From Pseudoroseomonas aestuarii (GTDB lineage: Bacteria; Pseudomonadota; Alphaproteobacteria; Acetobacterales; Acetobacteraceae), in the NCBI RefSeq assembly GCF_042651065.1, contig NZ_JBHSCH010000008.1, positions 1 to 64,000 of the forward strand: a DNA stretch of 64,000 nt, written 5' to 3'. The notes under the pieces are model-generated. The model was not told where the DNA came from. It did not search any database and was given only the letters and a program-made list of their open reading frames with translations. This document shows, in pieces, positions 49,001 to 57,874 of this stretch. The position numbers were made by a program, and so were the translations under genes. Each line of letters begins with the position of its first letter. Position 1 is the first letter of the stretch.

Positions 49001-49819
49001 ATGGCAATGGCTGAACCGGTGGACGGCACGAGGATGGAAAGCGAGGCCGGGCGGCCCCAGGCCGCCGGCACGCAGACCCTGCTGCGCGGGCTGAAGGTGC
49101 TGGAATGCGTCGCCGGCGGCATCTGCGACGTGCAGGGCATCGCCGCCGCGCTGGGCACGCCGCGCAGCACGACGCACCGCATCCTCAACAGCCTGGTGAC
49201 GGCGAAGTACCTGCACCACCTGCCGCACAAGGGCTACCTGCTGGGCCCGATGCCGATCCATCTCGGCAACCGGGCGCTGGAGCAGCGGCCGCTGGTGGCG
49301 CTGGCGCAGCCGCATTGCGAGGCGCTGGCGCGGCAGACCGGAGACACGGTGCATCTCGGTGTGGCGGACGGCGCGGAGGTCGTCTACCTCGTCAAGATCA
49401 CCAGCACGCGCGGCTTCGAGATGCGCTCGCGCGTCGGGCAGCGCATGCCGCTGGCCACCACGGGCATCGGCAAGGCGCTGATGCTGGGCGTGCCGCCGCA
49501 GCGCTGGCGCGCGCTCTACGACGCCGCCATCGCGCTGAACGCGCGCCACCCCGAGCGCCCCGCGCCGACCCCCTGGCCGCTCTACGAGGAGCGGATGCGC
49601 GCCTATCTGGCGCGCGACGTGGTGTTCGACCTGGAGGAGAACGAGGTGGGCATCCGCTGCGCCGGCGCGCCGGTGCGCGAGGTGGGCGGGCGCGTCAGCG
49701 CCGCCATCAGCGTCGCCAGCGCCATCCCCTTCATGCCGGAGGAGCGGCTGGAGGAGATCGCGCCGCTGGTGCGCGCCGCCGCCGATGACATTTCCCGCGA
49801 GCTGGGCTGGAGCCGCTGA
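49001..49819 (+). CDS. IclR-family regulator of the sugar-acid operon
   Basis: 272 residues. The N-terminal winged helix (QTLLRGLKVLECVAGGICDVQGIAAALGTPRSTTHRILNSLVTAKYLHHLPHKGYLLG, about 25-82) is followed by the IclR effector domain with GDTVHLGVADGAEVVYLVKI, GQRMPLATTGIGKALML and AAISVASAIPFMPEE. It overlaps the dgoK start by 1 nt, so it is translated with the catabolic genes. It is divergent from the SDR gene. Likely effector: a sugar acid or its 2-keto-3-deoxy derivative. A later ATG at 49034 or 49007 is possible. Confidence 0.9.
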   Translation: MAMAEPVDGTRMESEAGRPQAAGTQTLLRGLKVLECVAGGICDVQGIAAALGTPRSTTHRILNSLVTAKYLHHLPHKGYLLGPMPIHLGNRALEQRPLVALAQPHCEALARQTGDTVHLGVADGAEVVYLVKITSTRGFEMRSRVGQRMPLATTGIGKALMLGVPPQRWRALYDAAIALNARHPERPAPTPWPLYEERMRAYLARDVVFDLEENEVGIRCAGAPVREVGGRVSAAISVASAIPFMPEERLEEIAPLVRAAADDISRELGWSR

Positions 49820-50823
49820 TGCCGCCAACCGTCGATCCCGTCCTGATCGCGCTCGACTGGGGCACGTCGAGCTTCCGCGCCTTCCTGATGGGTCAGGGCG
49901 CCACGGTGCTGGACCAGCGCGGCAGCGCCGAGGGCATCACCAACCTGCCGCGCCCCGGCGCGGAGGGCTTCGTGGACGTGTTCACCGCGCAGTGCGGCGC
50001 CTGGCTGGCGCGCTGGCCGGGCCTGCCGGTGGTGGCCGGCGGCATGGTGGGCAGCGCCCAGGGCTGGCGCGAGGCACCCTACGCCGAATGCCCCGCCGAC
50101 CTCTCCGGCCTGGCCCGCGCGGCGGTGGAGGTGGCGGCGCCCGGCGCCCGCATCCTGATCGCCCCCGGCGTGCTCAGCGCCCCGGCGTACGGTGCGCCGG
50201 ACGTCATCCGCGGCGAGGAGATCCAGGTGGCCGGCGCGCTGCAGGCGCATCCGGCGCTGGCGGCGCGGGCGCGCTTCCTGATGCCCGGCACCCATTCCAA
50301 ATGGGTGTCGCTGGAGGCTGGCCGCATCACCGGCTTCGCCACCTACATGACGGGCGAGCTGTTCGCCGTGCTGTGCCGCCACTCCCTGCTCGGCCGGCTG
50401 ATGCCGGAGGGGGAGCAGGCCGCGCCGGAGGCGGCGGCGGAAGCCTTCGCCCTCGGCCTGCGCATGGCGCGGGAGAGCGGGCCGGGCGACCTGGCGCACC
50501 AGCTCTTCGCCACCCGCACCCTCGGCCTGACGAAGCGCCTGCCCCCCGCCGCCCTGGCCGATTTCCTCTCCGGCCTGCTGATCGGGCACGAGGTCGTCTC
50601 CGGCCTCGCCCATACCGGCGCGGCCGAGGCGGGGCTGCCGCTGGCGCTGATCGGCGAGGGCACGCTCTGCCGCCGCTACGCCGCCGTGCTGGAGAGCCTC
50701 GGCGCGCCGCCCGCCCTGCTGCTCGGCAACACCGCGCCGGCCGGCCTGTTCCAGTTCGCCATCGCCGCCGGGCTGGTCCGGCCCGCGCCCGCCGCCAACA
50801 CGGCCGAGGAGGCCGCGCCATGA
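49819..50823 (+). CDS. dgoK: 2-dehydro-3-deoxygalactonokinase
   Basis: 334-residue sugar kinase of the DgoK group. It phosphorylates 2-keto-3-deoxygalactonate with ATP. LIALDWGTSSFRAFLM is the N-terminal phosphate motif; VVAGGMVGSAQGWREAPYAECPADL, RGEEIQVAGAL, LMPGTHSKWVSLEAGRITGFATYMTGELFAVL and the C-terminal IGEGTLCRRYAAVLESLG are family blocks. Its stop overlaps the dgoA start (ATGA). Context with dgoA makes the assignment firm; a related 2-keto-3-deoxy acid is the main alternative substrate. Confidence 0.94.
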   Translation: MPPTVDPVLIALDWGTSSFRAFLMGQGATVLDQRGSAEGITNLPRPGAEGFVDVFTAQCGAWLARWPGLPVVAGGMVGSAQGWREAPYAECPADLSGLARAAVEVAAPGARILIAPGVLSAPAYGAPDVIRGEEIQVAGALQAHPALAARARFLMPGTHSKWVSLEAGRITGFATYMTGELFAVLCRHSLLGRLMPEGEQAAPEAAAEAFALGLRMARESGPGDLAHQLFATRTLGLTKRLPPAALADFLSGLLIGHEVVSGLAHTGAAEAGLPLALIGEGTLCRRYAAVLESLGAPPALLLGNTAPAGLFQFAIAAGLVRPAPAANTAEEAAP

Positions 50824-51473
50824 CCGAATCTTCTCATGCCCCCCGCTTCGACGCGGCGCTGGCCAGCCTGCCCCTCATCGCCATCCTGCGCGGCCTGCGG
50901 CCGGAGGAGAGCGAGGCGGTGGCCTCGGTGCTGTACGAGGCCGGCTTCCGCCTGATCGAGGTGCCGCTGAACTCGCCCGAGCCGTTCGACAGCATCGCGC
51001 GGGTGCGCCGCCTGCTGCCGCCGGACGCGCTGGTGGGCGCCGGCACGGTGACGCGGGTGGCGGAGGTGGAGCGCCTCGCCGCCCTCGGCGCCGAGCTGGT
51101 GGTGATGCCGCATGCCGACACGGCGGTGATCGGCGCGGCGGCGCGGGCCGGGCTGCTCTGCACCCCCGGCATCGCGACGCCGACCGAGGCCTTCGCGGCG
51201 CTCGCCGCCGGCGCGGCCGCGCTGAAGCTGTTCCCCGCCGAGCTGGTGGGGCCGCCGGTGCTGAAGGCGATGCGCGCCGTGCTGCCGCGCGGCACGCGGC
51301 TGCTGCCGGTGGGGGGCATCACCCCCACCACCATGCGGCCCTTCCTGGCCGCCGGCGCCGCCGGCTTCGGCCTCGGCTCGGCGCTCTACGCGCCCGGCAT
51401 GACGGCGGCGGAGGTGGCGGAACGCGCCCGCGCCTTCACTGCCGCCTGGCGGCAGGAAGCCGCCACGCCCTGA
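50820..51473 (+). CDS. dgoA: 2-dehydro-3-deoxy-6-phosphogalactonate aldolase
   Basis: 217-residue class I aldolase that splits KDPGal into pyruvate and glyceraldehyde 3-phosphate. The Schiff-base Lys136 is in AALKLFPAELVGP, the catalytic Glu47 in LIEVPLNSPEP, and GAGTV, CTPGIATPTEA and PVGGITPTTM complete the KDPG/KDPGal fold. The EVPLNSP sequence and single-domain size fit the DgoA rather than the Eda group. The frame is open upstream in the dgoK region, but ATG 50820 overlaps the dgoK stop by 4 nt and gives the family length. Confidence 0.94.
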   Translation: MTESSHAPRFDAALASLPLIAILRGLRPEESEAVASVLYEAGFRLIEVPLNSPEPFDSIARVRRLLPPDALVGAGTVTRVAEVERLAALGAELVVMPHADTAVIGAAARAGLLCTPGIATPTEAFAALAAGAAALKLFPAELVGPPVLKAMRAVLPRGTRLLPVGGITPTTMRPFLAAGAAGFGLGSALYAPGMTAAEVAERARAFTAAWRQEAATP

Positions 51474-51588
51474 AACCCCGCCCGGCCGGCATGACGGCAG
51501 CAGGCCCAAGACCTGCGGGCCGGCCGGGCTTCCCCTCCTTCGCCCTCGCTTTCCACGAGGGCCCCACTGCTTCCGGGAGATGATTTCC

Positions 51589-52560
51589 ATGGAACTGACC
51601 CACCGCTCCAAGCTCAAGCTGCTGGCCGGCCTCGGCGCCGCCGCCATCCTGCCGGCCGGCCCCGCCCTGGCCCAGGGTTACCCGCGCCGCCCGGTCGAGC
51701 TGATCGTGCCCTTCGCCCCCGGCGGCGGCACCGACCTCGTGGCGCGCGCCTTCGCCGATGCCGCCAAGGCGCATCTGGAGCGCGGCATCGGCGTGGTGAA
51801 CCGCACCGGCGGCGGCGGCGCGGTGGGCCTGTCGGAAATCATGGCGGCGCGGCCGGATGGCTACAAGATCGGCCTCGGCACCGTCGAGCTGGCGATGCTG
51901 CCGCATATGGGGCTGGTCCGCTTCTCGGCCGACGACTTCCTGCCCGTCGCCCGGCTGAACGCCGAGCCCAGCGCGGTGACGGTGAAGGCCGACGCCCCCT
52001 GGAAGACCCTGGGCGAGTATCTGGAACACGCCAAGGCCAACCCGGGCAAGATCCGCGTCGGCAATTCCGGCACCGGCGCCATCTGGCACCTGGCCACCGA
52101 GGCGCTGGCCGACAAGCTCGGCCTCCGCTTCAACAACATCCCCTATGAGGGCGCGGCCCCGGCGGTGACGGCGCTGCTCGGCGGCCATATCGAGGCGGTC
52201 GCGGTCAGCCCGGCGGAGGTCTCGGCGCAGGTGCAGGCAGGCCAGATGCGCATCCTCGGCGTGATGGCCGAGCAGCGGCTGGAGGCCTTCCCGGACGTGC
52301 CGACCTTCCGCGAGAGCGGCACGGACCTCGCCATCGGCACATGGCGCGGCATCTTCGTGCCGAAGCGCACGCCGGCGGAGGTGGTGGAGACGCTGCGCCA
52401 GGTGGCGCGCCGCACCGCCGAGGAGCAGGCCTTCCGCGACACGCTGAAGAAGCTGAACCTCACCTGGGCCTATCTCGACGGCCCGCAATTCGCCGAGCAG
52501 GTCAAGGCGGAGGACGCCACCTTCAAGGCCCTGATGACCCGCATCGGCCTCGCGCGCTGA
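51589..52560 (+). CDS. tctC: Tripartite tricarboxylate transporter substrate-binding protein (TctC/Bug family)
   Basis: 323-residue periplasmic binding protein. The signal peptide ends near ALAQG (about residue 29). Bug-family blocks are YPRRPVELIVPFAPGGGTDLVARA, NRTGGGGAVGLSEI, GNSGTGAIWHLATEAL, IPYEGAAPAVTALLGGHI and the C-terminal TWRGIFVPKRTP. Such proteins bind carboxylates by water-mediated contacts. ATG 51589 follows GGGAG at 51575-51579 with 9 nt, so it is preferred to the ATG at 51580. With the next two genes it forms a complete TTT system in a sugar-acid operon, so a galactonate-like acid is the inferred ligand. Confidence 0.92.
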   Translation: MELTHRSKLKLLAGLGAAAILPAGPALAQGYPRRPVELIVPFAPGGGTDLVARAFADAAKAHLERGIGVVNRTGGGGAVGLSEIMAARPDGYKIGLGTVELAMLPHMGLVRFSADDFLPVARLNAEPSAVTVKADAPWKTLGEYLEHAKANPGKIRVGNSGTGAIWHLATEALADKLGLRFNNIPYEGAAPAVTALLGGHIEAVAVSPAEVSAQVQAGQMRILGVMAEQRLEAFPDVPTFRESGTDLAIGTWRGIFVPKRTPAEVVETLRQVARRTAEEQAFRDTLKKLNLTWAYLDGPQFAEQVKAEDATFKALMTRIGLAR

Positions 52561-52619
52561 AGGCGGCGCCGCCCGCGCCGGCCCTGCCGGCACGGGCGGC
52601 GTTCCCAGGAGGGTTACCC

Positions 52620-53123
52620 ATGAGCGACCAAACCGCCCCGCAGGACGGCGCCGCCGTCCAGAGCCGGGCCGACCGGCTGGCGCATCTCGTCATCGTGGCG
52701 CTGGTGGGCGCCGTGGCCGTCGGCGTGATCGTCACCGCGCTGGGCTTCCCCGCCTCGCCCGATCCCAACGACGTCGGCCCCGCGCGCTTCCCCATCCTCT
52801 ACGCCACGGGGCTGCTGGGGCTGCTCGGCATCCTGCTGGCGCAGACGCTGCGGCAGCCGGTGGCCGAGGTGGCCGCGCCGGAGCGGCGGCATTACGGCCG
52901 CGTCGCCCTCGGCATGCTGCTGATGCTGGGCGCGCTGCTGGCGATCGGCACGGTCGGCTACTTCCCCACGGCCTTCGTGCTGCTGGCCGGGCTGATGGCG
53001 CTGATGGGCCAGCGCAGCCTGGTGTGGAACCCGGTGCTGGCCCTGGCCATCACCGCCGCCATCTACATCCTGTTCGACTACGGCCTGAACGTCCCGCTGC
53101 CGCCCGGCAGCCTGTTCGAATAG
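52620..53123 (+). CDS. tctB: Tripartite tricarboxylate transporter small membrane subunit (TctB family)
   Basis: 167 residues with four predicted membrane helices: LVIVALVGAVAVGVIVTAL, ILYATGLLGLLGILLAQ, MLLMLGALLAIGTVGYFPTAFVLLAGL and PVLALAITAAIYILFDYGL. FPASPDPNDVGPARFP and the end YGLNVPLPPGSLFE are typical of TctB. The open frame extends upstream into tctC, but ATG 52620 with AGGAGGG just before it is the natural start. It lies between tctC and tctA, the usual order. Confidence 0.92.
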   Translation: MSDQTAPQDGAAVQSRADRLAHLVIVALVGAVAVGVIVTALGFPASPDPNDVGPARFPILYATGLLGLLGILLAQTLRQPVAEVAAPERRHYGRVALGMLLMLGALLAIGTVGYFPTAFVLLAGLMALMGQRSLVWNPVLALAITAAIYILFDYGLNVPLPPGSLFE

Positions 53124-53159
53124 CGGCACCCCCACGCACCGCCCGGGAACCATCTGTCC

Positions 53160-54689
53160 ATGGACAACCTGCACCTGCTGTGGGGGGGCGTGCAGACCCT
53201 CGCCACCCACCCGACGGCCATCCTGCTCTCCATCTTCGGCGTTGCGGCCGGCATCGTCATCGGCGCCCTGCCGGGGCTGACGGCGACGATGGGCGTCGCC
53301 ATCCTGCTGCCCTTCACCTTCAGCATGGACCCGGTCTCCGGCCTGCTGATGATCTCGGGCGTGTTCTTCGGCGGCATCTATGGCGGCTCCATCCCCGCCA
53401 TCCTGCTGCGCATCCCCGGCACCCCGGCGGCGGCGGCCACGGCGATCGACGGCTACGCCCTGGCGCAGAAGGGGCAGGCGGGGCTGGCGCTCGGCGTCGC
53501 CACCATCTCCTCCTTCATCGGCGGCACGCTCAGCGTGCTGATCCTGATCTTCCTGGCCCCCATCCTGGCCGGCTTCGCGCTGAAGTTCAGCGCCTCGGAA
53601 ACCTTCGCGCTCGCCGTGTTCGGCCTCTCCATCATCGCCAGCATCTCGGGTGATTCCCTGGTGAAGGGGCTGATCGCGGGCTTCGCCGGGCTGCTGGTGG
53701 CCAGCATCGGGCTGGATCCGATGGGCGGCTTCCCGCGCTTCACCGCCGGCTACACGGAGCTGTTCACCGTCCCCTTCATCCCGGTGATGATCGGCCTCTT
53801 CGCCGCGGCCGAGGTGTTCAAGTCGATGGAGGAGGGCGAGCTGCGCGCCCGCGCCATGGCGCAGATCGGCCGGCTGCTGCCGAGCTGGCCGCAGCTGCGC
53901 GGCCTGACCGGCACGCTGCTGCGCTCGAGCGGCCTTGGCGCCTTCATCGGCGCGATCCCTGGCGCCGGCGCCGACATCGCGGCCTATGTCAGCTACAACG
54001 AGGCGCGCCGCTTCAGCCGCACGCCGGAGAATTTCGGCAAGGGCGAGATCGCCGCCATCTCCGCCTGCGAGGCCGGCGGCAATGCCTGCACCGGCGGCGC
54101 GCTGATGACGATGATGACGCTCGGCATCCCGGGCGACGCCGTCACCGCCGTGATGATGGGCGCGCTGGTGGTGCAGGGGCTGCAGCCCGGCCCGCTGCTC
54201 TTCACCGACCATGCCGAGCTGGTCTTCACCCTGCTGGCCGGCATGCTGTTCTGCTACCTGGTGCTGCTGGCGCTCGGCCTCGGCTCGCTGCGCTTCATCG
54301 GCCGCGTGCTGATGATGCCGCGCTCGGTGCTGATGCCGCTGGTGCTGCTGCTCTGCGTCGTCGGCGCCTATGCCATCAACAACAGCGTCTTCGACATCGG
54401 CATCATGCTGGCGGCAGGCGTCGTCGGCTATTTCATGCAGCGCTGGGGCTTCCCCGCCTCGCCGGTGGTGCTGGCGCTGATCATGGGGCCGATGGCCGAG
54501 GCCAGCTTCCGCCGCGCCCTCTCCCTCTCCAATGGCAGCTACGACTTCCTCTGGACGCGGCCGATCACCGTGGCGCTGCTGGCGCTGGCGGCGGTGACGC
54601 TGCTGCTGCCGCTGCTCCGCCGCCGCAAGGGCGGCGGGCCGGGCGGCACGCCGGAGGCGCTGCCGGCCACCGCCGCAGGCAAGGAATGA
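53160..54689 (+). CDS. tctA: Tripartite tricarboxylate transporter large permease (TctA family)
   Basis: 509-residue membrane protein with about eleven or twelve helices, the translocating subunit driven by an ion gradient. GIVIGALPGLTATMGVAILLPFT is the TctA motif, repeated in the second half as SSGLGAFIGAIPGAGADIAAYVSYNEARR, and GGIYGGSIPAILLRIPGTPAAAATAIDGYALA follows the first. The second half has LGIPGDAVTAVMMGAL. Its last codons overlap the region of the SMP-30 start, 2 nt before the next ATG at 54692. Confidence 0.94.
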   Translation: MDNLHLLWGGVQTLATHPTAILLSIFGVAAGIVIGALPGLTATMGVAILLPFTFSMDPVSGLLMISGVFFGGIYGGSIPAILLRIPGTPAAAATAIDGYALAQKGQAGLALGVATISSFIGGTLSVLILIFLAPILAGFALKFSASETFALAVFGLSIIASISGDSLVKGLIAGFAGLLVASIGLDPMGGFPRFTAGYTELFTVPFIPVMIGLFAAAEVFKSMEEGELRARAMAQIGRLLPSWPQLRGLTGTLLRSSGLGAFIGAIPGAGADIAAYVSYNEARRFSRTPENFGKGEIAAISACEAGGNACTGGALMTMMTLGIPGDAVTAVMMGALVVQGLQPGPLLFTDHAELVFTLLAGMLFCYLVLLALGLGSLRFIGRVLMMPRSVLMPLVLLLCVVGAYAINNSVFDIGIMLAAGVVGYFMQRWGFPASPVVLALIMGPMAEASFRRALSLSNGSYDFLWTRPITVALLALAAVTLLLPLLRRRKGGGPGGTPEALPATAAGKE

Positions 54690-54691
54690 GC

Positions 54692-55636
54692 ATGACCGTC
54701 GATATCCTGGAAATCGGCCCCGAGGCGCTGCTGCCGGGCCTCCGCAACGGCACCGGCGAGAGCCCCGTCTGGGACGCCACGCGCGGCCGCTGGTACTGGA
54801 CCGACATCCCCAACCGCATCCTCTACCGGCTGGACCCGGAGAGCGGCGCGCTGCGCAGCTGGCGCCTGGCCGAGGTGGCGGGCTGCCTGGCCCTGCGGCC
54901 GGATGGCGCGCAGCCCGGCCCCAACCCCTCCCTGGTCTGCGCCTGCCAGAGCGGCCTCTTCGCGGTGGAGCTGCCGGATGCGGAGGGTGCGGAGGAGGCG
55001 GTGATGACCCGCCTCGCCAGCGTCGCCCACCCGCGCGAGGGGATGCGCTTCAACGACGGGCGCTGCGACCGGCAGGGCCGCTTCCTCGCCTCCACCATGG
55101 TGGGCGACATCTCGCTCGCCGATCCCTCCGGCCGCTGGTACCGCCTCACCAGCGAGGGCGGGCTGGAGGAGGCCGGGCTGGGCGGGCTGATCGTGCCCAA
55201 TGGCTCCGCCTTCAGCCCGGATGGCCGCACCTTCTACGCCTCCGGCACCCACCCGACGGAGCGCATGGTCTGGGCCCTCGACTACGACACGGAGACGGGC
55301 GCCCTCTCCAACCGCCGCGTCTTCGTCGACATGCGCGGCATGGTCGGGCGGCCGGACGGCGCCACGGTCGATGCCGAGGGTGGCTACTGGAGCTGCGCGC
55401 TGGACGAGGGCTGCATCAAGCGCTTCACGCCGGACGGCGTTCTGGACCGCATCGTCCGCGTGCCGATGAAGAAGCCCGCCATGTGCGCGCTGGGCGGGGC
55501 GGACGGGCAGACCATGCTCGTCACCTCGCTCAGCCGCGGCGGCGCCGACCTGGAGACGGACCCGGAGGGCGGCCGCGTGGCACTGTTCCGCCTGCCCGGC
55601 GTGCGCGCCATCCCCGAGCCGCGCTTCGCCGGCTGA
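54692..55636 (+). CDS. SMP-30/gluconolactonase family sugar lactonase
   Basis: 314-residue six-bladed beta-propeller that hydrolyses aldonolactones with a divalent metal. GTGESPVWDATRGRWYWTDI carries the metal Glu; MRFNDGRCDRQGRFLASTMV the Asn-Asp-Gly-Cys-Asp block; LIVPNGSAFSPDGRTFYASGT and RPDGATVDAEGGYWSCALDEG the other ligands. In this operon it would open galactono- or arabinonolactone before dehydration. AAGGA at 54681-54685 suits the ATG at 54692; the ATG at 54686, which overlaps the tctA stop, has no room for it. Confidence 0.92.
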   Translation: MTVDILEIGPEALLPGLRNGTGESPVWDATRGRWYWTDIPNRILYRLDPESGALRSWRLAEVAGCLALRPDGAQPGPNPSLVCACQSGLFAVELPDAEGAEEAVMTRLASVAHPREGMRFNDGRCDRQGRFLASTMVGDISLADPSGRWYRLTSEGGLEEAGLGGLIVPNGSAFSPDGRTFYASGTHPTERMVWALDYDTETGALSNRRVFVDMRGMVGRPDGATVDAEGGYWSCALDEGCIKRFTPDGVLDRIVRVPMKKPAMCALGGADGQTMLVTSLSRGGADLETDPEGGRVALFRLPGVRAIPEPRFAG

Positions 55637-55718
55637 GGCGCGGGCGGCGGGGGGCTTGCCTCCCGCCGCGGAAGGGCGGAGAGCTTGCGGCACCGCATCC
55701 GCCAGGGGAAGCCGCCCG

Positions 55719-56459
55719 ATGTCCAGCCGCCGCAAGATCATGTTGCTCACCGGGGCCAGCCGGGGCATCGGCCATGCCACGGTGAAGCGCTTCCAGGCGG
55801 AGGGGTGGCGCATCCTCACCGTCTCCCGCCAGCCCTTCTCGGAGGAGTGCCGCTGGCCGGAAGCGCGGGAGAGCCACATCCAGGCCGACCTGTCCGACCC
55901 CGCCGCGGTGGAGCGGCTGGTGGAGGAGGTGCGGGAACGCCTGCCGCAGGGCGAGCTGCACGCGCTGGTCAACAACGCCGGCATCTCGCCCAAGGGCGCG
56001 GGCGGCAGCCGCCTCGGCGCGCTGGACACCGACTACGCCACCTGGATGACGGTGTTCAACGTCAACCTGATCTCCACCGCCCTGCTGGCGCGCGGCCTGT
56101 TCCGGGAGCTGAGCGCGGCGCATGGCAGCGTGGTGAACGTCACCTCCATCGTCGGCTCGCGCGTGCATCCCTTCGCGGGCGCGGCCTATGCCTGCTCCAA
56201 GGCAGCGCTGGCGGCGCTGACGCGGGAGCTGGCCTTCGAGTTCGGCGCGCATGGCGTGCGGGTGAACGCCATCGCCCCCGGCGAGATCGACACCGCCATC
56301 CTCTCCCCCGGCACGGAGGAGATCGTCGAGCGGCAGATCCCGATGCGCCGCCTGGGCAGCGCGGAAGAGGTGGCCAACACCATCCTCTTCCTCTGCTCCC
56401 CCGCCTCCTCCTACGTGAACGGGGCGGAGATCCACATCAATGGCGGCCAGCACGTCTGA
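55719..56459 (+). CDS. Short-chain dehydrogenase/reductase in the sugar-acid operon
   Basis: 246-residue classical SDR. MLLTGASRGIGHATVKRFQAEGW binds NAD(P); ALVNNAGISPKG the NNAG motif; the catalytic residues are in NVTSIVGSRVHPFAGAAYACSKAAL (Ser, Tyr, Lys); the C-terminal SYVNGAEIHINGGQHV is typical. As the last gene after the lactonase it could oxidise the sugar (for example galactose) to its lactone, so the order dehydrogenase, lactonase, dehydratase, kinase, aldolase would be complete except the dehydratase. AGGGGAA precedes the ATG at 55719. Confidence 0.88.
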   Translation: MSSRRKIMLLTGASRGIGHATVKRFQAEGWRILTVSRQPFSEECRWPEARESHIQADLSDPAAVERLVEEVRERLPQGELHALVNNAGISPKGAGGSRLGALDTDYATWMTVFNVNLISTALLARGLFRELSAAHGSVVNVTSIVGSRVHPFAGAAYACSKAALAALTRELAFEFGAHGVRVNAIAPGEIDTAILSPGTEEIVERQIPMRRLGSAEEVANTILFLCSPASSYVNGAEIHINGGQHV

Positions 56460-56510
56460 GCCCGGCCCTTCTGAGCCCGGCCCGTCCAGGCACTGGCCGC
56501 CGCGCCATGC

Positions 56511-57425
<915 letters not shown>

Positions 57426-57670
57426 GAGCGCGTCATCCTCTTGGTTCTGGCGCCGGCACGGGGCGGAAGAATGGCCCCCGCATGATGGCGCAGATCGGCC
57501 GTGCCCGGAAGCGGCGGCCCCGGCGGGCGGGGCGGTCCGGAACGACATGGGGAGAGAATACGGCGGGGTCCGGCGGGGTTGCGCGCCGCCTCTTGCGGGG
57601 GCGGAAGGATACGCCATTAATGCCGGGGCATCGCGGCGGCAGGCGCCGCCCTTCCGCGGAGGCAGGGCCC

Positions 57671-57874
57671 ATGGACGAGGTTTTCATCACCCAGGCAGGG
57701 GAGGCTGCCCGCCGCTGGTCCGGCATCGCCAGCCCGAACGAGACGGCGCGGCAGATGACCGCCGAGCTGCTGAAGCTGATCGCCGAGTTCGAGGCGCTGC
57801 GCGGCGGCCTGCGCTTCGAGGACGAGCCGGCGGATTTCGAGGCCGCCCTTCGCGACTGCAAGGAGCCCGGCTGA
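57671..57874 (+). CDS. AtzG-like (DUF4089) small amidase partner
   Basis: 67-residue protein, MDEVFITQAGEAARRWSGIA at its start and a helical RQMTAELLKLIAEFEAL in the middle. It matches AtzG-like/DUF4089 proteins, GatC-derived small subunits that bind AtzE-type amidases. The ATG of the amidase overlaps its stop codon (TGATG), which fits a stable two-subunit complex made in equal amounts. The open frame extends further upstream, but ATG 57671 gives the normal family size. Confidence 0.82.
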   Translation: MDEVFITQAGEAARRWSGIASPNETARQMTAELLKLIAEFEALRGGLRFEDEPADFEAALRDCKEPG

